Assembly (NCBI GenBank): GCA_947175465.1
Contig: CAMWMY010000032.1
Location: 1-10,530, forward strand
Origin: an uncultured Erysipelotrichaceae bacterium
GTDB taxonomy: Bacteria > Bacillota_I > Bacilli_A > Erysipelotrichales > Erysipelotrichaceae
Direction: 5' to 3'
Length of the DNA stretch: 10,530 nucleotides
Below the pieces are notes generated by a model. The model saw only the letters and a program-made list of their open reading frames with translations, made no database searches and was not told the DNA's origin. Positions 1 to 6,045 of the stretch are shown piece by piece. A program made the position numbers and the translations under genes. The stretch's first letter is position 1; every line of letters starts with the position of its first letter.

Positions 1-112
1 ATTTATAACAATTTTATAGGATATAGAAAAGAAGTTTTACATCGCTAAGAAAAGAAGATAGAATTTTGGGAAATTAAAAAGGAAAAATGTGAAAAAAAGA
101 TGAATTTATATA
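1..112. other. AT-rich upstream flank, possible tail of an upstream gene
   Basis: This is very AT-rich DNA with A-runs and a TATATATA tract just before the promoter. Frame 1 on the + strand is open from the window edge to a TAA at 46-48 (15 codons, ending ...EVLHR), while the other two + frames close within about 18 bases. It could therefore be the C-terminus of an upstream gene, but 15 codons are too few to identify a family or to rule out chance. No convincing intrinsic terminator lies between that TAA and the mraZ promoter. Confidence 0.3.
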
Positions 113-141
113 TATACAAAATGTAAGAAAAAAGGTATAAT
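113..141 (+). promoter_or_regulatory. Sigma-A-type promoter of the mraZ/dcw operon
   Basis: A perfect -10 hexamer TATAAT lies at 136-141. A -35-like hexamer TATACA lies at 113-118 and matches TTGACA at four of six positions. The spacer is exactly 17 nt and A-rich. Transcription would start near 148, giving a leader of under 40 nt before the mraZ ATG. It is the only convincing promoter in the window, so it probably drives the whole cluster. The decamer repeats beginning at 140 overlap its downstream edge, as expected for MraZ autoregulation. The assignment rests on consensus match and position only. Confidence 0.75.
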
Positions 142-179
142 AGTGGGGGAAAGTAGTAAAAAGTGGTAGAAAGTGGGTG
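140..179 (+). promoter_or_regulatory. MraZ operator: four direct decamer repeats
   Basis: Four head-to-tail 10-bp units are visible: ATAGTGGGGG (140-149), AAAGTAGTAA (150-159), AAAGTGGTAG (160-169) and AAAGTGGGTG (170-179). The last three share AAAGTRG plus a 3-nt spacer, and the first is degenerate. MraZ binds short direct repeats with a 10-bp period upstream of its own gene: TGGGN with 5-nt spacers in E. coli, and AAAGTG(T/G) with 3-nt spacers in Mollicutes. This array fits the Mollicutes form especially well. The first unit overlaps the end of the -10 box. The last unit runs into the mraZ ribosome-binding site (GGTGAT, 176-181), so bound MraZ would cover the transcription start region and the DNA encoding the RBS. 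Confidence 0.8.
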
Positions 180-185
180 ATAATT

Positions 186-617
186 ATGTTTATCGGTGAA
201 TATGCGCATAATATTGATAAAAAAGGGCGTATGATTATTCCAGCAAAATTCCGTGAGGAATTAGGAGACATGATTATCGTCACACGTGGACTTGATGGCT
301 GCTTGAATATATATACGAAACAGCAATGGGCATTGATTTATGAACAATTGCAAAAGCTTCCTAGTACAAGAAAAGATGCACGTATGTTTGTTCGTATGAT
401 GACTTCGAAGGCTGCTGAATGTGAGTTTGATAGTCAAGGAAGAATATTGATACCCGCTTCTCTTGTGAGTATGGCACAGCTTGTTAAAGAGTGTGTTGTG
501 GTAGGAGCAGGAAATCATTTAGAAATTTGGTCAAAAGAGAATTGGGAGCCAATGGATGAAATGATGGATACTTCTTTTGAAGATTTAGCAGAAAATTTAA
601 CGGAGTTTTTATTATGA
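186..617 (+). CDS. mraZ: Transcriptional regulator MraZ
   Basis: This 143-residue protein matches the usual MraZ length. It is a ring-forming DNA-binding protein of the AbrB/SpoVT fold that regulates the dcw operon. Two tandem SpoVT-AbrB half-domains are visible: one near residues 5-47 with the signature DKKGRMIIPAKFREEL (11-26), and one near 76-118 with DSQGRILIPASLV (82-94). The DxxGR element in each supplies DNA-contacting residues. The ATG at 186 was chosen over an in-frame GTG at 177 because family members begin MFxGEYxHxID and because GGTGAT (176-181), which pairs with the 16S 3' end, would sit inside the longer form. It is the first gene of the operon, directly downstream of its probable operator. 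Its TGA stop overlaps the rsmH start as ATGA. No anomaly was seen. Confidence 0.97.
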   Translation: MFIGEYAHNIDKKGRMIIPAKFREELGDMIIVTRGLDGCLNIYTKQQWALIYEQLQKLPSTRKDARMFVRMMTSKAAECEFDSQGRILIPASLVSMAQLVKECVVVGAGNHLEIWSKENWEPMDEMMDTSFEDLAENLTEFLL

Positions 618-1549
618 TGAAGCATTATAGTGTTTTATTAGCAGAGTGTATCGAAGGTTTACATATACAAGAAAATGGTATTTATGTAGATGGAACACTA
701 GGAAGAGGTGGACATAGTAAGGCCATCTTAAATAACTTAGTGAATGGCCATTTATACGCTTTTGATCGCGATATGGATGCGATTGAAGAATCAAAGCAAT
801 ATTTAGAGAAGATGAGTGAAAAGGTGACTTTTGTACATACGAATTTCTCTAATATAAAAGAGCGATTACATAGCTTTGGAGTGAAAGAAATCGATGGTTT
901 ATTATTAGATCTAGGTGTATCTTCTCCTCAATTTGATGAAGCTCATCGTGGATTTAGTTATCGCTTTGATGCTTATTTAGATATGCGTATGGATCAAAGT
1001 CAGTCGTTAACAGCATATGAGATTATTAACACGTATTCCTATCATGACTTAGTACGCATTATGTATCAGTATGGGGAAGAAAGTTATGCAAAGCAAATTG
1101 CAAGAAAGATTGAACAAAGAAGAGAGATAAAGCCTATTTGTACAACATTTGAGTTAGTAGATATTATTAAATCCGCACTTCCTACAAAAGTGCTGAATCG
1201 TAAAGGACACCCTGCGAAAAAAGTATTTCAAGCCATTCGCATTGCCGTCAATAACGAACTTGAAGAATTACAAAAAGCACTTGAGGATGCTTTATCGATC
1301 TTAAAAATAGGTGGACGTATTTGTGTTATCAGCTTTCAATCTTTAGAAGATAAAATTGTAAAAGAAATCTTTCATAAGGTGAGTCGTAATGAAAAGGTAG
1401 ATAAAAGAATTCCATTACTACCAAATGAAGTGGTAACACCACCTTATAAAATGATAACGAAAAAGCCTATTGTAGCGTTGGAAAAAGAATTAATGGAAAA
1501 TCGTCGTTCGCATTCAGCGAAGTTGAGAATTATTGAAAGGGTAAGGTAG
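614..1549 (+). CDS. rsmH: 16S rRNA (cytosine(1402)-N(4))-methyltransferase RsmH
   Basis: RsmH (MraW) transfers a methyl group from S-adenosylmethionine to N4 of C1402 in the decoding centre of 16S rRNA. The 311 residues match the family length. Visible motifs are the SAM-binding loop GTLGRGGHS (27-35), the acidic AFDRD strand end (49-53), DGLLLDLGVSSPQ (94-106), GFSYRFDAYLDMRMD (113-127), HPAKKVFQAIRIAVNNELEEL (199-219) and the C-terminal RRSHSAKLRIIER (297-309). The motif normally read as ISFHSLEDR is ISFQSLEDK here (239-247), with Gln at 242 in place of the conserved His. The start ATG overlaps the mraZ stop by 4 nt, with GGAG at 602-605 placed 8 nt upstream. A second ATG follows immediately, so a start one residue later is possible. 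Translation is probably coupled to mraZ. Confidence 0.97.
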   Translation: MMKHYSVLLAECIEGLHIQENGIYVDGTLGRGGHSKAILNNLVNGHLYAFDRDMDAIEESKQYLEKMSEKVTFVHTNFSNIKERLHSFGVKEIDGLLLDLGVSSPQFDEAHRGFSYRFDAYLDMRMDQSQSLTAYEIINTYSYHDLVRIMYQYGEESYAKQIARKIEQRREIKPICTTFELVDIIKSALPTKVLNRKGHPAKKVFQAIRIAVNNELEELQKALEDALSILKIGGRICVISFQSLEDKIVKEIFHKVSRNEKVDKRIPLLPNEVVTPPYKMITKKPIVALEKELMENRRSHSAKLRIIERVR

Positions 1550-1554
1550 AAATT

Positions 1555-1857
1555 ATGGCAAAGCTGGTAAAAAGAAAGAGGAAAATTCGTATGGAAGGAA
1601 TAGCAACATTGTTTTTAGCTTTGTCTATTTGTTTGTATTTTATAGCAATGTTTGGTGTAAAATCTTATAATATTACGTTGGCAAAACAATCACAGGCTTT
1701 AGAAAGCGAGCAATCTGCAATAAAAGAAGCAGTAAGTACGATGGAACTAGAAGTAAAAGAGCTACAAAATCGTGACCGCATTGTATCAATTGCACAGGAA
1801 GATGGGATTACAACAAATCAAAATCAAGTTTCTATCATTCCTAAAGAAGAAGAATAA
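1555..1857 (+). CDS. ftsL: Cell division protein FtsL
   Basis: This small bitopic membrane protein (100 residues) has the FtsL/DivIC layout. A strongly basic cytoplasmic N-terminus (KLVKRKRKIR, 3-12) is followed by one transmembrane helix at about 15-35. An extracytoplasmic segment at about 40-75, rich in Leu, Glu, Gln and Lys, suits a coiled coil, and the tail is acidic. FtsL pairs with DivIC/FtsB and DivIB/FtsQ in the divisome and helps activate septal peptidoglycan synthesis. Sequence conservation in this family is low, so the call rests mainly on architecture and on its position between rsmH and a class B PBP. The ATG is preceded by AAGG at 1543-1546 with an 8-nt spacing. It starts 5 nt after rsmH and ends 18 nt before the PBP gene. 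Confidence 0.9.
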   Translation: MAKLVKRKRKIRMEGIATLFLALSICLYFIAMFGVKSYNITLAKQSQALESEQSAIKEAVSTMELEVKELQNRDRIVSIAQEDGITTNQNQVSIIPKEEE

Positions 1858-1875
1858 TTCAAGGGGTAATAATAA

Positions 1876-4059
1876 ATGAATCCAAAAAGATCAAATCGTA
1901 CCATTGCACAAATATTGATTATTTTAGGGGTTGTTGGATCTTTAATGATTGCGAATATTCTTTTTACGATGATTACGCAAACACATCTTCGTAGTAATAC
2001 CAACATTTTACAGTTTAGAAAAGGCGATGATATTAAGCAAAGTGTTATTCAAGCATCCAGAGGTTATATTAGAGATAAAAATGGTGAAATCATTGCGCAG
2101 GATATTGATAGTTATACAATCTATGCGATTTTAGATGAAAACCGCAAAGGAATTAATGATGAGCCAGCTTATGTTGTGAATTTAGAAGATACAGCTATTG
2201 CACTTGCCCCAAAATTAGATATGGATGCAGCAGAAATTTTAGAATATTTGAAAACTGGAAAACAAAATAATGCGTATCAAACTGAATTTGGATTAAAAGG
2301 GAAGCAATTATCCGCAAGTGTAAAAGAAAGTATTGTTGCTTTAGGATTGCCTGGAATCGAGTTTACAAAAAATGTTCAACGTGTTTATCCAAGCAGTAAG
2401 TTTGCTTCTCATTTAATAGGTTTTGCCACTTATGATGAAACACAAAACCGTATCGTTGGAAAAATGGGTGTGGAAGAAGTCCTTGATGAATATTTGGTAG
2501 GTACAAATGGAAAAGAGGTTTATGCTCAAGATGCTAATGGAAATATATTACCAGGTACTAAGCATATCGAAGAGCCAGCTGTTAATGGAAATGATGTTTA
2601 TCTTACAATAGATAAAAATATTCAATTAGCGTTAGAAAATGCACTTTCTTATACGATGAATAATTTTAATGCTACAAAAGCGTGGGGAGTTATCATGGAA
2701 GTGGAAACAGGAAAGATTTTAGGTTGGTCCTCTTATCCGACTTTTGATTTAAATGAGCGTGATATTCAAGATTATGTAAATATACCAAGCGCTTATCAAT
2801 TTGAGCCTGGATCAGTTATGAAAGCTTTTACGTATGCTGCTGCTGTTGATCAAGGAGTATATCCATATGATAAAACTTTTTATGCTGATAAGTTTCATGT
2901 GGGGTATGATGCAGAAGCAGATAAAATAGTACGTTTGTGGCAAAAGGATAATTCGATTGGTACAATTAATGATGCAGAATCCAAAAATTATGGAACGATT
3001 AGTTTCGATGAAGGGTTTATGCGTTCTAGTAATGTAGCTATTTGTGAATTATTAGCAAATTATTTAAATCCTTCTGTATTTGAAGAATATCTTGATCGAT
3101 TTGGCTTTTTTAAAGCCGTAGGTACGTATGGATTAAATGAAGGAATTGGTGTTAAAAACTTTACTTATCCTATGGAAAAGCTAGCTACTGGTTTTGGACA
3201 AGGGTCGAGTGTTACTACCCTTCAATTAATGCAAGCATATAGCGCGATTTTTAATGATGGAAAGATGGTAAAACCTTATTATATTGATCGTATTGTTAAT
3301 GCTAATAATGGCCAAGTAGTTAAGCAGTTTGAATCTGAAGTTGTGGGACAACCAATTTCAGAGGAAACAAGTAAATTTATGCGCACGCTTATGCAAAGTG
3401 TTGTGGAAAACGAAATAGGGACAGCCAATTATCGATACTATATGGAAGATGTATCAATGATTGCAAAGACAGGGACAGCGGAAATAGCACAAAATGGAGT
3501 ATATGGGAAATCTTATTATCTTAACTCTGTTATGGCAGCAGCCCCTGCAGAAGATCCTAAAATTATGGTTTATTATGCATTTGAAAGTACTGATATTAAA
3601 TTGTTTAGCGGAGATCCTTTCAAACAAGTAATGAAAGAAGCCTTAGTAGCTATGAATTTAGCTAAAAATGAATCACTAGAAAGCAACCAAGTAACTTATA
3701 ATGAATTTAAAGAATATGAAATGCCAAGTCTTATAAATCACTCTAATGAGTATGTAGTTGAAAAGTTGAGAGATTATAATGTAAATCGTGTTGTCATTGG
3801 AGATGGGAAAAGCATTATAAAGCAATTTCCAGAGGCAGGTACAACAATACAAACAGGCCAAAATATCTTTTTAGTGACGGATGGAGCTTCCATTACGATG
3901 CCAAATATGAGTGGATGGACAAGGAAAGATGTAATAACTTTTTGGAATTTGACTGGAATTGCCATTCGTATGGAAGGCTTTGGTAGTGTAAAAACGCAAA
4001 GTGTTCGTGAAGGAGAAGCCATCGATAAATATACTGAAATTGTGGTTACTTTAGAATAG
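1876..4059 (+). CDS. pbpB: Class B penicillin-binding protein with two PASTA domains (divisome transpeptidase, PBP2B/PBP2x type)
   Basis: This 727-residue, membrane-anchored D,D-transpeptidase probably cross-links septal peptidoglycan. After a short basic N-terminus, a transmembrane helix lies at about 11-33. A dimerisation domain (about 55-230) begins with the typical SRGYIRDKNGEIIA (61-74). The transpeptidase domain (about 265-590) carries the three active-site motifs: S313-V-M-K316 within EPGSVMK, S384-S-N386, and K531-T-G-T534. Two C-terminal PASTA domains follow, at about 613-670 and 671-727. Two PASTA domains are typical of PBP2x-like enzymes paired with FtsL, which is encoded next door. 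The start is supported by AAGGGG at 1861-1866, 9 nt upstream. The nucleophile box is SVMK, while the following PBP has STFK. The TAG stop touches the first base of a terminator-like hairpin. Confidence 0.95.
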   Translation: MNPKRSNRTIAQILIILGVVGSLMIANILFTMITQTHLRSNTNILQFRKGDDIKQSVIQASRGYIRDKNGEIIAQDIDSYTIYAILDENRKGINDEPAYVVNLEDTAIALAPKLDMDAAEILEYLKTGKQNNAYQTEFGLKGKQLSASVKESIVALGLPGIEFTKNVQRVYPSSKFASHLIGFATYDETQNRIVGKMGVEEVLDEYLVGTNGKEVYAQDANGNILPGTKHIEEPAVNGNDVYLTIDKNIQLALENALSYTMNNFNATKAWGVIMEVETGKILGWSSYPTFDLNERDIQDYVNIPSAYQFEPGSVMKAFTYAAAVDQGVYPYDKTFYADKFHVGYDAEADKIVRLWQKDNSIGTINDAESKNYGTISFDEGFMRSSNVAICELLANYLNPSVFEEYLDRFGFFKAVGTYGLNEGIGVKNFTYPMEKLATGFGQGSSVTTLQLMQAYSAIFNDGKMVKPYYIDRIVNANNGQVVKQFESEVVGQPISEETSKFMRTLMQSVVENEIGTANYRYYMEDVSMIAKTGTAEIAQNGVYGKSYYLNSVMAAAPAEDPKIMVYYAFESTDIKLFSGDPFKQVMKEALVAMNLAKNESLESNQVTYNEFKEYEMPSLINHSNEYVVEKLRDYNVNRVVIGDGKSIIKQFPEAGTTIQTGQNIFLVTDGASITMPNMSGWTRKDVITFWNLTGIAIRMEGFGSVKTQSVREGEAIDKYTEIVVTLE

Positions 4060-4094
4060 GACTTGAATTATCATATTCAAGTTCTTTTTCTTTT
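4059..4094 (+). terminator. Intrinsic terminator or attenuator between the two PBP genes
   Basis: GGACTTGAAT (4059-4068) pairs with ATTCAAGTTC (4075-4084) around a TATCAT loop. That gives eight perfect Watson-Crick pairs plus a G-U and a G-C at the base. TTTTTCTTTT follows at 4085-4094. This is the layout of a Rho-independent terminator, although the stem is AT-rich and only moderately stable. It begins at the last base of the upstream TAG stop, so a ribosome terminating there would cover the 5' arm and could favour read-through. It sits inside an otherwise tightly packed operon, so partial termination or attenuation is more likely than a full stop. Confidence 0.65.
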
Positions 4095-4128
4095 GTGGGA
4101 TAACATAGACTACAATAGAGGTGAGTGT

Positions 4129-6045
4129 ATGGTACGTGGGAAAGTGAAAAAAAGAATTCAAATCATTTTTATATGCTGTTGTGTTATTTTCTCATTGATA
4201 TTAGGAAAATTAGCATATGAGCAGATTTTTAATCATGATAATATCTTAGATAAAGCATTGGCATTATGGGAAAGAGATTTTACAGTCGCAGGTCTTCGTG
4301 GATCGATTGTGGATAAAAATGGTGAAATATTAGCACATGATATTCCCTCTACCTCGGTTATGGTTGTGCCAGCTCAAATTCAAGATGCAGAAGTGACTGC
4401 ACAAGCTTTAAGTGATGTTTTAGAGGCAGATAAAGATAAAATATTAGAAACAATTACTAAGCGTGTAAGTACGCAAAAAATTCAGCCAGAAGGTAGATTA
4501 ATTAGCGATGATAAAGCTAAACTATTAGAAGAAATGGATTTAGCTGGTGTATATTTAGTACAAGATTCTTTAAGAAATTATCCTAATAATAATTATTTGG
4601 CTCAAGTACTAGGCTTTACAGGAATTGATAATCAAGGGTTAGCTGGTTTAGAGTTACAATACGATGATATTTTAAGTGCCAAAAGTGGAAGTTTAAATAT
4701 TCCATTTGATGCGAAAGGACATAATGTAGAACTATATAGTGAAAGTTTTGATGCTCCAGGGCAAGGAATGAATGTAATGTTAACAATTGATAGTGAAATC
4801 CAAAATATTGTAGAACGTGAAATGAATAATTTGATGGAGCGTTATAAGCCCAAAAGTGCATTGGCTCTAGCAATGAATCCTAAAACAGGAGAAATTTTAG
4901 CTATGGTTTCTAAGCCTGATTTTGACCCTAATAATTATCAAAATTATTCAAGTGATATTATTAATCGTAATTTGCCTATTTGGATGAGTTATGAACCTGG
5001 TTCCACTTTTAAGAGTGTTACTTTTTCAGCTGGTTTAGAATTAGGGTTATTTGATATGTTTCAAGATACTTACTATGATAGAGGATATGAAATGGTAGCA
5101 GGAGCCCGCATTAAATCATGGAGAGCTGGAGGACATGGTTTACAAACCTTTTTGCAAGTTTTAGAAAATTCATCGAACCCAGGATTTGTGGAGATTGGAC
5201 GTCGTTTAGGACTTGATAATTTATATTCTTATGTCACTAATTTTGGCTTTGGTTCTAAAACAGGCGTTGATTTACCAGGAGAGAGTACAGGAATTATGTT
5301 TAAGAAAGAAGAGATGGGGGAAGTAGAACAGGCAACAGTAGCTTTTGGACAAGGATTATCGACAACACCGATTCAATTAGTGACAGCTTTTAGTGCGATT
5401 GTTAATGGGGGAATTTTATATAAGCCATACATTACCAAAGCAATTTTAGATCCTATTACACAAGATCCTATTCTTGAATATCAACCAACACAACAACGAC
5501 GTGTGATTTCGCAGGAAACAAGTGATAAAATGCGATATGCATTAGAAAGTGTAGTTGCTAATGGAGGAGGAAAAAATGCTTATATTGAAGGATATAAAAT
5601 AGGTGGAAAGACGGGAACTGCACAAAAAGCTGAAAATGGAGCTTATTTGAGCAATGAATATATCCTTTCTTTTTTATCCGCTGCACCTATGGATGATCCA
5701 CAAATCGTATTATATATTGCAGCAGATAGCCCCCAAAATGATGTTCAATATGGTGGAACAGTGGTTGCACCTGTTGTACGAGCATGTTATGAAGATATTT
5801 TGCCTTATTTGAATGTGAAAAAAGCAGAGGAACAAATTCCTAAAAAAACAACTTGGCTTGATCCTAAAACAGTACGAGTGAATGACTTTGTTGGTCTTTC
5901 AATGGAAGAAGTAAAGCAAGAAGGGTTAACATTTGAGTTTATTGGAGAAGGTGATCAAGTAGTTGATCAGATGCCAGAAGCAAATACAGTATTGAATGAA
6001 GGAGGAAAGGTGTGGATTTATCTTGGGAAAGATGAATTTGAATAA
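4129..6045 (+). CDS. spoVD: Class B penicillin-binding protein with one PASTA domain, SpoVD-like
   Basis: This 638-residue D,D-transpeptidase has one N-terminal transmembrane helix (about 10-28), a dimerisation domain starting near LRGSIVDKNGEILA (56-69), a transpeptidase domain (about 245-560) and a single PASTA domain (about 580-633). The active-site motifs are S292-T-F-K295, S348-S-N350 and K494-T-G496. Length, single PASTA domain and position between pbpB and murE match B. subtilis SpoVD. The segment RIKSWRAGGHG...LENSSNPGF is clearly SpoVD-like, but the two redox-active cysteines of SpoVD are serines here (330 and 349). Three consecutive Cys (16-18) lie in the membrane helix. The ATG at 4129 is preceded by AGAGGTGA (4117-4124) and starts a normal basic N-terminus; an in-frame TTG at 4063 lies inside the hairpin. 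Whether it serves sporulation or vegetative growth cannot be told from sequence. Confidence 0.92.
   Translation: MVRGKVKKRIQIIFICCCVIFSLILGKLAYEQIFNHDNILDKALALWERDFTVAGLRGSIVDKNGEILAHDIPSTSVMVVPAQIQDAEVTAQALSDVLEADKDKILETITKRVSTQKIQPEGRLISDDKAKLLEEMDLAGVYLVQDSLRNYPNNNYLAQVLGFTGIDNQGLAGLELQYDDILSAKSGSLNIPFDAKGHNVELYSESFDAPGQGMNVMLTIDSEIQNIVEREMNNLMERYKPKSALALAMNPKTGEILAMVSKPDFDPNNYQNYSSDIINRNLPIWMSYEPGSTFKSVTFSAGLELGLFDMFQDTYYDRGYEMVAGARIKSWRAGGHGLQTFLQVLENSSNPGFVEIGRRLGLDNLYSYVTNFGFGSKTGVDLPGESTGIMFKKEEMGEVEQATVAFGQGLSTTPIQLVTAFSAIVNGGILYKPYITKAILDPITQDPILEYQPTQQRRVISQETSDKMRYALESVVANGGGKNAYIEGYKIGGKTGTAQKAENGAYLSNEYILSFLSAAPMDDPQIVLYIAADSPQNDVQYGGTVVAPVVRACYEDILPYLNVKKAEEQIPKKTTWLDPKTVRVNDFVGLSMEEVKQEGLTFEFIGEGDQVVDQMPEANTVLNEGGKVWIYLGKDEFE
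5999..6035 (+). promoter_or_regulatory. Strong Shine-Dalgarno with a possible 7-codon coupling cistron before murE
   Basis: A near-perfect Shine-Dalgarno AAGGAGG (5999-6005) lies inside the end of the upstream PBP gene, but the murE ATG is 26 nt further on, too far for direct use. At the ideal distance (6 nt) a GTG at 6012 opens a third frame of seven sense codons (VDLSWER). It ends in TGA at 6033-6035, overlapping the murE ATG as ATGA. Ribosomes could load at the strong site, translate the minicistron and restart at murE. Alternatively, the bases may simply encode the NEGGKV turn of the PASTA domain, with murE coupled to the PBP stop 12 nt downstream. Confidence 0.3.

Noticed and set aside
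177..185. GTG at 177 as the mraZ start
   Set aside because: It would add MII ahead of the conserved MFIGEY start, and it lies inside the Shine-Dalgarno used by the ATG at 186.
74..518. Minus-strand open frames opposite the promoter and mraZ
   Set aside because: They overlap mraZ, resemble no known protein and lack convincing ribosome-binding sites; the same holds for the other minus-strand frames across the window.
4111..4116. TACAAT as the -10 of a promoter for the second PBP gene
   Set aside because: No acceptable -35 lies 16-18 nt upstream, and the start site would fall on the Shine-Dalgarno itself.
4063..4128. TTG at 4063 as the start of the second PBP
   Set aside because: It lies inside the terminator-like hairpin, has no Shine-Dalgarno and gives 22 non-family residues ahead of the normal basic, membrane-anchor N-terminus.
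5996..6031. ATG at 5996 as the murE start
   Set aside because: No Shine-Dalgarno precedes it, and the extra 12 residues do not fit MurE N-termini; MNLNKLL at 6032 does.
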